Shown in pieces: positions 7,340-16,465 of a DNA stretch of 34,998 bases. The DNA is from Comamonas sp. lk. GTDB lineage: Bacteria; Pseudomonadota; Gammaproteobacteria; Burkholderiales; Burkholderiaceae_C. Positions within the stretch are counted from its first letter, which is position 1. Each line of letters starts with the position of its first letter. Location: positions 1 through 34,998 of the forward strand of contig CAMBNY010000031.1 in NCBI GenBank assembly GCA_945869165.1. The letters are read 5' to 3'. The position numbers and the translations under genes were made by a program. The notes beneath the pieces are model-generated. The model was not told the origin of the DNA. It made no database searches and saw only the letters and a program-made list of their open reading frames with translations.

Positions 7340-8578
7340 TTACAGCGGCAGGCGCAAGCTAAAGCAGGCCCCGCCTTCGGGGCGGTTGCTGCAGTGCACG
7401 GAGCCGCCATGGCGTTGGGCAATCGACTTGACCAAGGCCAAGCCAAGCCCCACGCCGCCGTCTTTCTCCGAGGCGCCAGGCAGGCGGTAAAAAGGCTCGA
7501 ATATGCGCTCGCGCAAGTCCAGCGGAACGCCGGGGCCGGTGTCCAGCACCTCCAGCACCGCAAAGCCGGCTTCCTGGCGCAGTTGCAACTGCACCTCACC
7601 GCCGCCATGGCGGTTGGCGTTTTCCAGCAAGTTACGCACAGCGCGCCGCACAAGTTTGCGTACGCCAGGCACCATCAGGTGCGCGGGCGGGTCGAGCAAC
7701 ACTGCCTGAACCCGCGCGCACTCTTCAGCGGCCAAGCCCACCAGATCGACCGGCTCAAAGGTGCCAACATCCGCCTCTTTGGAGTCCAGCCGACTGGCCA
7801 GCAAGATTTCATCGATCAACATATCGAGCTCTTGCAAATTGCGCTCGATGGCCGGTCTGCGCTGCGCCACCGCATCGCCCGAGCCATCGCCCATCAGCTC
7901 CAGGCCCATGCGGATGCGCGCCAGCGGCGAGCGCAATTCATGCGAGGCATTGGCGAGCAAAGATTTTTGCGAAGCCAAGAGCGCATCTCGCGACTGCACC
8001 AAAGCCTCTATGCGCGCGGCCGCATGGTTAAAGCGTTGTGCCAAAAAGCCCACTTCATCCTCGCCTTGCGCCGCCACGCGCACGCCCAAGTCCCCCTGCC
8101 CCCAGCGCTCTACACCCGCTTGCAAGTCTTCCAAGCGGCGCGTCAACCGACGCACGATGGGGTAGGTAGCCAAGGCCACCGCCAGCGCGACCAAGGCCAA
8201 GGTTCCGAAAAAGCCCAGCGGCGCAAACCAGCTATTGCGCGGCGGACGCGGCAAATGCAAATGCACGGTTTGCCCATCTTGCAATTGCACAACGAATTCG
8301 GGGCCATGCCCAAAGCGGCCGCGGCCTTCGTCGGCTTCATCGGCATTGCGCTCGTCTAAGCCTCTTGGCGGGCGGCTGTGGCCTTCGCCCCACGGCGGCG
8401 GATGCATGCGCCGCGCGCTGCCGTGGCCTATGACTTCCCCCTGCGGGTTGCGCACCACCACTTCGCGCAAGGGCGGTTCGACGTTCATCCGCCAAGCGAC
8501 ACCTACCAAAAATGTCAGCACTGCTACTGCCAGCACCACGGCGGCCCAGATACGAACGTAGAGTTTTTGAAAAAACAT
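7340..8578 (-). CDS. Sensor histidine kinase
   Basis: A 412-residue inner-membrane sensor kinase. Order: membrane segment 8-30; periplasmic region about 31-118, rich in Pro, Arg and His; membrane segment about 119-140; HAMP domain to about 195. The HisKA domain has phospho-acceptor His213 in ASHELRSPL. The ATPase domain has the N box NLLENAN (316-322), DTGPG (346-350) and GVGLGL (375-380). The start chosen is the ATG at 8576-8578, preceded by AAAGG; a longer frame begins upstream but would run into the regulator gene. The kinase starts 16 bases after the regulator stop, so the two form an operon. The signal is not known; the overall layout resembles CpxA/RstB-type sensors. Confidence 0.92.
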   Translation of the reverse strand: MFFQKLYVRIWAAVVLAVAVLTFLVGVAWRMNVEPPLREVVVRNPQGEVIGHGSARRMHPPPWGEGHSRPPRGLDERNADEADEGRGRFGHGPEFVVQLQDGQTVHLHLPRPPRNSWFAPLGFFGTLALVALAVALATYPIVRRLTRRLEDLQAGVERWGQGDLGVRVAAQGEDEVGFLAQRFNHAAARIEALVQSRDALLASQKSLLANASHELRSPLARIRMGLELMGDGSGDAVAQRRPAIERNLQELDMLIDEILLASRLDSKEADVGTFEPVDLVGLAAEECARVQAVLLDPPAHLMVPGVRKLVRRAVRNLLENANRHGGGEVQLQLRQEAGFAVLEVLDTGPGVPLDLRERIFEPFYRLPGASEKDGGVGLGLALVKSIAQRHGGSVHCSNRPEGGACFSLRLPL

Positions 8579-8594
8579 GGCGCCTTTATAGCGC

Positions 8595-9320
8595 TCAATC
8601 CTGCTGGCGGGCAAAAACATAGCCAACACCGCGTACCGTCAGGATACGGCGAGGCGTTTTCACATCCCCCTCAATGGCCGCGCGGATGCGGCCCATGTGC
8701 ACATCTATCGAGCGGTCAAACGCCTCCAGCTCGCGACCGCGCACCGCCTCCATGATCTGGTCGCGCGTCAACACGCGTCCGGCGCGTTCGGCCATGGCCA
8801 CCAGCAGATCAAATTGGTAGGAGGTCAATTCACACAAACGACCAGCTACCGAAACGGCGCGGGCGTTACGGTCGATTTCCAACGAACCAAAATTCAGGTT
8901 TTTTTGGGCGCCCGGTTTGGCTGCGTCCTGGCTGCCTCGGCGCAATATGGCGCGTATGCGTGCCAGTAGCTCGCGGGGCTCAAAAGGCTTGGGCAGGTAG
9001 TCGTCCGCGCCGATTTCAAGCCCGATCACGCGATCCATAGGGTCGCCCTTGGCCGTTAGCATCAGTACCGGCGTAGCCGCTTGGGGACCATCGAGTGCAC
9101 GTATACGTCGGCACACCTCCAAGCCATCCATATCGGGCAACATCAAATCCAGAATCACCAGGTCATAGGCCGGGCTTGCCGACAACTTGTTACCCAGCAA
9201 ATCGAGGCCCTTTTGCCCCGTCAGCGCATGCCCGACTTTGAATGCGTTTTGCTCTAGGTATTCAGCCACCATGCCCGCCAGGCGGGCATCGTCTTCAATG
9301 ATCAAGAGGTTTTGGGTCAT
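8595..9320 (-). CDS. OmpR/PhoB-family response regulator
   Basis: A 241-residue regulator. The receiver domain has acidic residues Asp10/Asp11, phospho-acceptor Asp58 (VILDLMLPDMDG), the LTAKG switch threonine region and the conserved lysine in LPKPF. The winged-helix DNA-binding domain is at about 140-238, with TSYQFDLLVAMAERAGRVL, the RSIDVHMGRIR recognition-helix region and the end TVRGVGYVF. It is the first gene of the operon with the histidine kinase. It should bind direct repeats upstream of its targets, which are not identifiable here. No clear ribosome binding site precedes the ATG. Confidence 0.94.
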   Translation of the reverse strand: MTQNLLIIEDDARLAGMVAEYLEQNAFKVGHALTGQKGLDLLGNKLSASPAYDLVILDLMLPDMDGLEVCRRIRALDGPQAATPVLMLTAKGDPMDRVIGLEIGADDYLPKPFEPRELLARIRAILRRGSQDAAKPGAQKNLNFGSLEIDRNARAVSVAGRLCELTSYQFDLLVAMAERAGRVLTRDQIMEAVRGRELEAFDRSIDVHMGRIRAAIEGDVKTPRRILTVRGVGYVFARQQD

Positions 9321-9424
9321 GCAGCCAGTCTAGTCCCGGGGACTCGGGCGCTGCATGGCTGTACCTTATAGACATCGTAAAGTTGGGTAAACCTGCAGTA
9401 CCTACGCCGGATTGGCAGCTGCCA

Positions 9425-10795
9425 TTAAGCAGTCTCTGTTGGGCTCTTGCCTTTGGCCTGAGCCCGTGCCGCCAACCACACCAACAGTAGCACTGGCAGA
9501 CCCAGCAAGGCCGTCGCGTGAAAAAAATCGGCATAGCCAAACGTATCCACATATTTGCCGGAAAAGCCCGCGACAAATTTGGGCAGCAATAGCATCATGG
9601 AACTGAACATAGCGTACTGGGTAGCGGAGTACTGCACATTGGTGAGGGATGACAAGTAAGCGATAAAAGCGGAGGAAGCAATGCCGCTGGCCAGGTTATC
9701 GGCCGATACCACCCAGATCAGTGCAGTCACATCATGGCCTCGGGTACTCAGCCAGGCAAATAGCAAATTGGTCGCCGCACTCATTGCCGCGCCTAGCATC
9801 AACACCCGCATCACGCCTAGACGCAAGGCCAACGCACCACCGACAAAAGCACCGACCAGGGTCATGATCACCCCATAGACTTTCGTCACGGCAGCCACCT
9901 CGTCTTTGCTAAAACCCATATCCACATAAAACGGATTGGCCATGATGCCCATCACCACATCACTGATGCGGTAACAGGCGATCAGGCCCAATATCAGCGC
10001 GGCCTGCCAACGGTAGCGTTTAAAAAAATCCGCAAAAGGCGCAATCAGCGCGCCTTGCAACCATTGGCGGATACCTCGGCTGGGCGCAATTGGTGCGGCT
10101 ACCGGTTCGCGCGACATCAACACCGTCAGCACACCGGGCAACATGCTGAGCGCCATCACCACATAGGCTATTTGCCATGGACCGTGTTGGTAGGGAACCG
10201 GTGCGCCTGCCACCGCGGCAGGCACTTCGGCCCGCGCGGCGATCCACAAAGCACCAGCCCCAGACCAGATCATGGCCAGACGGTAGCCGGTTTGGTAGGT
10301 AGCCGCCAAAGCCGCCTGGTGCTCAACATCGGCCGATTCAATACGAAAGGCGTCTAGCGCAATATCCTGCGTGGCCGATCCAAAAGCCACCGCCACCGCA
10401 CACCACACCACCGGGGCCAGGGCCACTTGCGGATCGGTCATGGCCATGCACACCAGCGCCACCATGATCACGGACTGCGACAGCAAAAGCCAACTACGCC
10501 TGCGACCATAAGCCCGCGTCAGTACAGGAATGGGCATACGATCTACCAAGGGGGACCAAACCCATTTAAAGCCATAGGCCAAGCCCACCCAGCTGAGAAA
10601 TCCGATGGTAGTGCGGTCAATACCCGCCTCGCGCAACCAGAAACTGAGCGTACCAAACACAAGAAGCAAGGGCAGCCCCGCAGAAAAGCCGAGCGACAGC
10701 ATGCGCAATGAAGCCGGTTCAGCGTAAATTTTCAGGGTCTGCAACCACGAGACTTTGCTAGCCGTTGAATGCACTGCAGGAGTAGGTTCTTTCAT
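9425..10795 (-). CDS. ampG: AmpG-family muropeptide permease
   Basis: A 456-residue major facilitator superfamily transporter with about twelve membrane segments. The N-terminal part (LRMLSLGFSAGLPLLLVFGT, then FLSWVGLAYGFKWVWSPLVDR and YGRRRSWL) matches AmpG. AmpG brings anhydro-muropeptides released by wall turnover back into the cytoplasm for recycling, and in many Proteobacteria this affects beta-lactamase induction. No ampD, nagZ or ampC is in the window. It is transcribed divergently from a periplasmic M48 protease, with only 54 bases between start codons, so the two promoters must overlap or be shared. Confidence 0.9.
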   Translation of the reverse strand: MKEPTPAVHSTASKVSWLQTLKIYAEPASLRMLSLGFSAGLPLLLVFGTLSFWLREAGIDRTTIGFLSWVGLAYGFKWVWSPLVDRMPIPVLTRAYGRRRSWLLLSQSVIMVALVCMAMTDPQVALAPVVWCAVAVAFGSATQDIALDAFRIESADVEHQAALAATYQTGYRLAMIWSGAGALWIAARAEVPAAVAGAPVPYQHGPWQIAYVVMALSMLPGVLTVLMSREPVAAPIAPSRGIRQWLQGALIAPFADFFKRYRWQAALILGLIACYRISDVVMGIMANPFYVDMGFSKDEVAAVTKVYGVIMTLVGAFVGGALALRLGVMRVLMLGAAMSAATNLLFAWLSTRGHDVTALIWVVSADNLASGIASSAFIAYLSSLTNVQYSATQYAMFSSMMLLLPKFVAGFSGKYVDTFGYADFFHATALLGLPVLLLVWLAARAQAKGKSPTETA

Positions 10796-10849
10796 GCGGG
10801 AATAATACCCATTGCAGACGGGGAGTATGCTTGCGTGAAAAGGTGGGTC

Positions 10850-11722
10850 ATGGTGAAAAAAAGGGTACAGCGCGCGGTGCAGCAGATCGGAGTCGCATTG
10901 CTGGCGGGGACGCTAGGCGCGGGAGTCTTACATGCGCAATCTCGCGAGGGCGTGCAAGTGGGTGAGACCTCGGTGTTTGCCAAGATCGTCCCGGCCGACC
11001 AAATAGAGCGCGAGGCCAACCTCCAATACCAGCAAACCCTGGCGCAAGCCTCCAAACAACATGCTTTAGGCCCATCCGACAGCGCGCAGGTACAGCGATT
11101 GCGCGCCATCATGGACAGAATCATCCCTTTTACCGGCCAATGGAATCGGCGTGCACAGCAATGGAAGTGGGAGGTCAATTTGATAGGCTCCAACCAGATC
11201 AATGCCTATTGCATGCCCGGCGGCAAGATCGCGTTTTACACCGGGATACTCGACAAACTGCAGCTCACGGACGACGAAGTGGCGATGGTCATGGGCCACG
11301 AAATAGCCCATGCATTGCGCGAACACGCACGCGAGAGAATGGGTAAAGGAAGGGCCACCGATTTGGCGGCACGCGTGGGCGGCTCGCTGGCAGCAAGTCT
11401 GTTCGGCATCGATCCACGTATCACCGATGCAGTAGCGCAAACCGGCGCCAGTCTGGCCACGCTCAAATTCGGCCGGGAAGACGAGTCCGAAGCCGATCTG
11501 GTAGGAATGGAGCTCGCAGCGCGTGCCGGGTATGACCCGCGCGCGGGTGTGAGCTTGTGGCAAAAAATGGCGGCCAACAACAAAGGCGCGCCGCCCGAAT
11601 GGTTGTCCACCCATCCCTCGGGTAATTCAAGGATTGCGGAAATAGAGGCCAACCTACCCAAAGTCACGCCTTTGTACGATCGTGCCAAAAAACCCGCTGC
11701 CAGCGAAGCATCCAGTCAATAA
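10850..11722 (+). CDS. Periplasmic M48-family metallopeptidase (YggG/LoiP-like)
   Basis: A 290-residue zinc protease. An N-terminal signal peptide (hydrophobic 12-26) ends near LHAQS, so the enzyme is probably periplasmic. The zinc site is HEIAH (150-154), with the third ligand Glu214 in ESEADLVGM. The C-terminal region contains WLSTHPSGNSRIAEIE, usual in this family. Relatives such as E. coli LoiP or BepA take part in envelope protein quality control. The start ATG at 10850 follows AAGGTGG; a longer frame from 10769 overlaps the divergent ampG and is not supported. Unlike LoiP there is no clear lipobox. Confidence 0.9.
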   Translation: MVKKRVQRAVQQIGVALLAGTLGAGVLHAQSREGVQVGETSVFAKIVPADQIEREANLQYQQTLAQASKQHALGPSDSAQVQRLRAIMDRIIPFTGQWNRRAQQWKWEVNLIGSNQINAYCMPGGKIAFYTGILDKLQLTDDEVAMVMGHEIAHALREHARERMGKGRATDLAARVGGSLAASLFGIDPRITDAVAQTGASLATLKFGREDESEADLVGMELAARAGYDPRAGVSLWQKMAANNKGAPPEWLSTHPSGNSRIAEIEANLPKVTPLYDRAKKPAASEASSQ

Positions 11723-11846
11723 GCGGGGTCGCTATTGCGGCGCAGCCGCCATCCCATTCCATCCTGTCCCGCAAGGGGCTTAGGGGTCCGCCAAGCACCT
11801 GTGTATGGTGTAAAGTCGCGCCCTTCAACTGCGGGGCCTGCGCCCT

Positions 11847-12797
11847 ATGTTTATGGAACCAGCCATCTCCCTGCCGATCCACGGCGACGTGCTGCGCACG
11901 CCCGAAGCCCGGTTTGCCAACTTGCCGGACTTCCCCTACCAGCCCCATTACACCGAGGTCGGTATTTTGCGCATCGCGCACATCGACGAAGGCCCGCGCG
12001 ATGGGCCACTGGTGCTGCTGATGCATGGCGAACCGGCCTGGTCATTTCTGTACCGCAAGATGATTCCGGTATTCGTGGCGGCGGGCATGCGCGTCGTGGC
12101 ACCAGACCTAGTGGGTTTTGGCCGGTCTGACAAACTGGAAGACGCGGCGGATTATTCTTATTTCAACCATGTGCAGTGGATGAAGGCCTGGGTGCAAGCC
12201 CATGATTTGCAGCACATGACTTTTTTCGGCCAAGACTGGGGCTCTTTGGTCGGCCTGCGCGTCGTGGCGGAAATGCCGGACCGCTTTGACCGTGTGGTGC
12301 TGGCCAACGGCGGCTTGCCCACGGGCATGGATGCATTGCCAAGGGCCTTCAAAATATGGCGCGCTTTTGCGCGTTACAGCCCCTGGTTTCCGATTGGCCG
12401 GATTGTTAAAACCGGTTGCCATAAAGGGCTGACGCCCGCTGAAGAAGCCGCGTATGACGCGCCCTTTCCGAGTCGCAAATACACAGTCGCTGCGCGCGTG
12501 TTCCCTGGCTTTGTGCCCTCCAGGCCGGATGATCCCGAACGCGACCGCAACCTGGCCGCTTGGGAAGTATTTAAGCAGTGGGAAAAGCCTTTTCTCACGC
12601 TGTTTAGCACGCGCGACCCGGTGACCAAAAACGGCGAGTTCATGTGGCAAAAACGCGTGCCCGGCGCGCAAGGCCAAGACCATTTCAAAATCCGTGGCGC
12701 CGGACATTTTTTGCAGGAAGACAAAGGCGAGGAAGTGGCCCAACACATCATCCGCTTTATGCGCGCTACACAAGCTGCCTCGCCGGTAGAGGCTTGA
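11847..12797 (+). CDS. Haloalkane dehalogenase, HLD-I type
   Basis: A 316-residue alpha/beta hydrolase. The HGEPAWSFLYRKM motif (60-72) and the nucleophile Asp130 in FGQDWGS match DhlA/DhmA-type haloalkane dehalogenases. Trp131 next to the nucleophile and Trp171 in the cap fit the two halide-stabilising tryptophans. Asp257 (TRDPVT) and His287 (GAGHFLQ) complete the triad. These enzymes convert a haloalkane and water to alcohol and halide. Some family members have other or unknown natural substrates, so the real substrate is uncertain. The start is the ATG at 11847 or the one two codons later, and no clear ribosome binding site is seen. Confidence 0.88.
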   Translation: MFMEPAISLPIHGDVLRTPEARFANLPDFPYQPHYTEVGILRIAHIDEGPRDGPLVLLMHGEPAWSFLYRKMIPVFVAAGMRVVAPDLVGFGRSDKLEDAADYSYFNHVQWMKAWVQAHDLQHMTFFGQDWGSLVGLRVVAEMPDRFDRVVLANGGLPTGMDALPRAFKIWRAFARYSPWFPIGRIVKTGCHKGLTPAEEAAYDAPFPSRKYTVAARVFPGFVPSRPDDPERDRNLAAWEVFKQWEKPFLTLFSTRDPVTKNGEFMWQKRVPGAQGQDHFKIRGAGHFLQEDKGEEVAQHIIRFMRATQAASPVEA

Positions 12798-12962
12798 ATA
12801 CATGGCTGCCTAGCGACCCAAGCTTTGCGCCAGCAAGCGGGCCGATTAAGCGCAGGCATCTTGCCGCTTGCGCACCGACGGTGTATGCCATTGCAAGGTG
12901 CACAGCGCCGTGCGCAATAGCGACCACAAGCGCCCTGTCAGTTTGAAAGCGCTTAATGGGGC

Positions 12963-13730
12963 ATGTACGCCAAGTCAGACACCACCGAACCTATCGGCTA
13001 CCAGACCAAGCAAGAAAGCATTGCGGTCAAAGGGGTGGCCAATATCCTGATCCGCTCGCTATTGGACAAGCAGCAATTCCACGATCCGCATCACGAGGCT
13101 TTACAACAGGGCATTTCATCGGCAGCATGGCCGCTGTTTGGCTTGTTATGGCCCTCGGGCCTGCACCTGGCCGAGCGCCTGGCGCAAAGACCGGTGCAGA
13201 CCGGCGAGCGCATTTTGGAAGTGGGCTGCGGGCTGGCGCTAGCGAGTTTGGTAGGCCATAGGCGCGGCGCCGATGTGACGGCCAGTGACTGCCATCCCAT
13301 GGCCGCCGGCTTTATGCTGGAAAACTTGCGCATCAATGGGCTACTACCTCTGCAATACCGCCATGGCCGCTGGGGCGCGCTGCCCGCGTACGACGGGCCT
13401 TCGGCGGCCATCGCCCCTGGGCCACCCAAGTTGATTCCTTATGCGCGCATGGGCGTCGCAGCGCCGGTGCAAGGGCGCTTCGATCTGATCATGGGCAGCG
13501 ACATCTTGTACGAACGCGACGAGGCCGGCACCCTTCCCGCCTTCATTGAAGAACACGCCGCCCACGCCTGTGAAGTCTGGGTAGTAGATCCGAACCGGGG
13601 CAACCGCGCCCACTTCCACCGGCATATGGCAGCCCAGGGTTTTGTCCTGAAAGAATATGCCTTGACCTTAGCCGCAACGCCCGCCTTAGCGGCTTACAAA
13701 GGCCGCATGCTGAGTTATCAGCGGCATTAA
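12963..13730 (+). CDS. Class I SAM-dependent methyltransferase
   Basis: A 255-residue protein with a Rossmann-type SAM site: ILEVGCGLALASL (84-96) is motif I and SDC (108-110) is the acidic end of strand 2. DLIMGSDILYERD (174-186) resembles post-I motifs of the Methyltransf_16 (METTL21-like) group, many of which methylate protein lysines. There is an insertion rich in Pro and Ala at about 143-170. The substrate is unknown. It follows the dehalogenase on the same strand after 165 bases, and a functional link is not evident. Confidence 0.85.
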   Translation: MYAKSDTTEPIGYQTKQESIAVKGVANILIRSLLDKQQFHDPHHEALQQGISSAAWPLFGLLWPSGLHLAERLAQRPVQTGERILEVGCGLALASLVGHRRGADVTASDCHPMAAGFMLENLRINGLLPLQYRHGRWGALPAYDGPSAAIAPGPPKLIPYARMGVAAPVQGRFDLIMGSDILYERDEAGTLPAFIEEHAAHACEVWVVDPNRGNRAHFHRHMAAQGFVLKEYALTLAATPALAAYKGRMLSYQRH

Positions 13731-13765
13731 ATTTCCGGTATGCCGTGATGGCTGACAGGCTTAGC

Positions 13766-13894
13766 GAAGGTCTCCATAAGTTCAAACCCGTCATTGCGAG
13801 CGCAGCGAAGCAATCCATTTTTGCTTACCAATCAAGCACCTATGGATCGCCGCGTCGCTACGCTCCTCGCGATGACGGACTTATGCAGACCTTC
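13766..13894. repeat. Inverted-repeat intergenic element (CGTCATTGCGAG type)
   Basis: The arms 13766-13818 and 13842-13894 are imperfect reverse complements. Both carry GAAGGTCT, CATAAGT, then CGTCAT(T/C)GCGAG with an AGCG(A/T)AGCGA-like segment and end in a CAATCC/GATCC block. The CGTCATTGCGAG...GCAATCC core is a palindromic sequence seen in intergenic regions of many unrelated bacteria. It lies between the converging methyltransferase and P450 genes and may act as a transcription stop or a REP-like mobile repeat. Confidence 0.75.
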
Positions 13895-13908
13895 ATTAGC
13901 TGTAGCGC

Positions 13909-15384
13909 TTAAAGCGTAGGGCTTACCGACTGCGTTCTGGTGCGCAAGCGCATTAGCAAGCCCACCGGCATCATGGCAAAAGAGAGTCGCTCCTTGGGCG
14001 GCTGCCCGTCCGCCGTGCCTACGAATTCGATATCAAAGTGGCCCAGTAACACGGTCATTGCGATTTTCATTTCCAACATCGCCAGGTAGCGGCCCGGGCA
14101 GATGCGCGGCCCGGCACCAAAAGGCGTGGATGAGCGCTTGGCAGGGTTATCCGACTGCAGCCAACGCTCGGGTTCAAACCTAGACGCTTGGGGAACCAAA
14201 TCCTCGCGCACACTGTCACGGCGCAGCAGGTTGATCACAATCGTGCCTCTGGGCACCTGCACATCCCCCACCACCACGTCCGCATTGGCCTGCAAAGGCA
14301 ATTGCGGCCCTACCGGCTTCAAGCGCATGGTCTCGTGGATGCACGCCTCAATAAAAGCTAAATCTGCCATTTCCTGCATGGTGGGCTGCTGACAATCTTG
14401 CACCTTGGTGCGCACTTCAGTACACGCCCTGTCCAGTGCCTGCGGGTGCGTCCACAGCAAGTAAATCATCCAAGCGATGGTGTTGGCCGTGGTGTCTTCG
14501 CCAGCGAGCAACATGGTCATCACATTGCCCGCGACTTGGGCATCACTCAAGCCACTGTCAGGCCGGTCGGCAGCGGCCAACATGGCTTCCAGTAAATTTT
14601 TGGGTTGGGTGTGGCGTTGCGGCTCGGCTTGCATACGCGAACGCGCTTGTGCGATGAAGCCGTCAACCGCTTTATTAACCTCAACCATGCTGCGCGCCAA
14701 GGCGCGGTCGGCGCGCGAAGGAAATAGGCGCCACGTCGGAATCGGCGCGGTAATGCGTCTGAACAATGCGGGGAATACTTTGTCCAAATGCTGCTGTATC
14801 ACGTCGCCGTCAGCGCCCAGCGTATCCACTTCGGCGCCAAAGGCCAGTCCGGCGATGGTGTCCACCGTGTAACGCATCAAATCACTTTGCAACACAATGG
14901 TTTCCTGCCGACGGGCGGCCTCTGTCCAACGCTGGACCAAGCGCTGCGCGACCTTGACCAAGGCCGGGTAATAAGCCCGTACATGGCCCGGATCAAAACC
15001 CGCCATGACCATACGGCGCTGGCGCATCCAGTCCTCTCCCTCGGCACTAAATACACCGGGCTGTAAGCCCATTTCCTGCCCGATTTCGCGCAGGCGGGCG
15101 GTTCGGCTGAAGGCGGCGGGCCGGTTGCGTAGCACCGAGGCAACCACTTGGTGATCACTCAGCACCAGAATACGCCGGCCTGCGGCGCGCAATTGGTAAT
15201 AAGGACCATATTGCACAGCCCAGTCCTCCAAAGCCAAATGCAAAGTGGGCGAACGAAACTGCAATGCATTGCCCAGAAAAGGCAGGCCGCGCGGACCGGG
15301 CAGATCAGCAATACGGCGAGCGGGCTTGGATGTAAGCGGTGTGGGCGAGGCGGGAGGAGTGGACACGGGATTCGGAGTAGGCAT
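13909..15384 (-). CDS. Cytochrome P450
   Basis: A 491-residue haem monooxygenase. The I-helix oxygen-activation motif is AGEDTT (294-299), the ExxR motif is E351-T-M-R354, and the haem loop FGAGPRICPG carries the Cys429 ligand. The N-terminal PGPRGLPFLGN and the FxxGxRxCxG loop resemble class E (eukaryote-like) P450s. There is no hydrophobic anchor, so the enzyme is probably soluble. A Pro/Ser/Thr-rich tail of about 25 residues precedes the fold. No ferredoxin, ferredoxin reductase or fused reductase is nearby, so its electron donor must be elsewhere. The substrate is unknown. An EamA transporter lies upstream on the same strand, 71 bases away. Confidence 0.93.
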   Translation of the reverse strand: MPTPNPVSTPPASPTPLTSKPARRIADLPGPRGLPFLGNALQFRSPTLHLALEDWAVQYGPYYQLRAAGRRILVLSDHQVVASVLRNRPAAFSRTARLREIGQEMGLQPGVFSAEGEDWMRQRRMVMAGFDPGHVRAYYPALVKVAQRLVQRWTEAARRQETIVLQSDLMRYTVDTIAGLAFGAEVDTLGADGDVIQQHLDKVFPALFRRITAPIPTWRLFPSRADRALARSMVEVNKAVDGFIAQARSRMQAEPQRHTQPKNLLEAMLAAADRPDSGLSDAQVAGNVMTMLLAGEDTTANTIAWMIYLLWTHPQALDRACTEVRTKVQDCQQPTMQEMADLAFIEACIHETMRLKPVGPQLPLQANADVVVGDVQVPRGTIVINLLRRDSVREDLVPQASRFEPERWLQSDNPAKRSSTPFGAGPRICPGRYLAMLEMKIAMTVLLGHFDIEFVGTADGQPPKERLSFAMMPVGLLMRLRTRTQSVSPTL

Positions 15385-15455
15385 GGTCAGCCACTAGCGT
15401 GTTTGCAGGAACATCACTGTAGGCGCTTCGGCAAGGCAATCTCAAGGACAAGGCT

Positions 15456-16370
15456 TTAACGCCCCCGTTCGCGCCGCGCAATCCACACAGTAGAGGCCAG
15501 AATCACCATCGCGCCCAGAATGGTCGATTGGCTCGGGATATCGCTAAACACCAACCAGCCCATGAGCGAGGCCCAGAGCAAATCCAAAAAACGCAAAGTC
15601 TGCGTGGCCGAAATGTCAGCCACCCGAAAACCGCGTGTTAATAAATAGTGGGCGCCCGATCCCAGAACGCCCGCCGCTAAAAAACCCAGCCATTGCATCG
15701 GAGTCGGGTCGGTCCAATGCAAGAGCCCCAAGGGCAGGCTGAGCACCGTGACCGAGATCGCCTGCCACAACACTATCGCGCCCGCGCTTTCGGTGCGCGT
15801 GAGCGATTTGGTCAATAAAAACGAAGCGGCAAACAAGGGCGACGACGCCAGCATGACCAGGAAATAAACACCGCCCGAGGCCGACAAATGCGGGCCGACC
15901 ACCACCAATACGCCAGCAAAACCAAACAAGGCAGCGATCCAGCGGTCGGCGTACATTTTTTCGCCCAGAAACCAGGCGGCACCAATCATGATGAAGATAG
16001 GGCCGGTAAAGCCGATGGCCGTCATGTCAGCCAGACCAATACGCGGCAACGCGGTAAACCAGAACACCAGCCCCAAGGTATGTACCGCGCCACGCCACCA
16101 CTGCCCCTGCATATTCACCGGACGGTAAGCCGCATAGCCCTGGCGCAACACCAGAGGCAGTATCACCAGCGTACCTGCGAGGTAGCGCAAAAACTGCGCT
16201 TGAAAGGGATCGAGGGACAAGGTGATGCTGCGCACAATCGTGTTTAAAAAGGTAAACACGATACCGCTGGCCGCCACCCACAGCATGCCGCGCCAGACCG
16301 GGGGCAGCAAAAACATGCGCATGCGCGCATGGCGGCGTGCCAGGGCCATACGGGCCAGCGCGCGGCGCAT
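15456..16370 (-). CDS. EamA/DMT-family transporter
   Basis: A multi-spanning membrane protein of about 304 residues with two EamA repeats and about ten membrane helices. The first repeat begins at WRGMLWVAASGIVFTFLN, and the second ends with the SIPSQSTILGAMVILASTVW region. These transporters export or exchange small metabolites, and the substrate cannot be read. The start is uncertain: a GTG at 16397, this ATG, and ATGs at 16322 and 16316 all lie in frame, none with a clear ribosome binding site. The basic residues before the first helix fit a cytoplasmic N-terminus. Confidence 0.85.
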   Translation of the reverse strand: MRRALARMALARRHARMRMFLLPPVWRGMLWVAASGIVFTFLNTIVRSITLSLDPFQAQFLRYLAGTLVILPLVLRQGYAAYRPVNMQGQWWRGAVHTLGLVFWFTALPRIGLADMTAIGFTGPIFIMIGAAWFLGEKMYADRWIAALFGFAGVLVVVGPHLSASGGVYFLVMLASSPLFAASFLLTKSLTRTESAGAIVLWQAISVTVLSLPLGLLHWTDPTPMQWLGFLAAGVLGSGAHYLLTRGFRVADISATQTLRFLDLLWASLMGWLVFSDIPSQSTILGAMVILASTVWIARRERGR

Positions 16371-16465
16371 CAAAGAGGGGGCGGTGCCTACGCGCACAGA
16401 CTGGCAGGTGGTGTCATGAAGCCTTCCAGTATAGGCTTCGGTGGTGCAGGGGCAGCCACCTGAGG

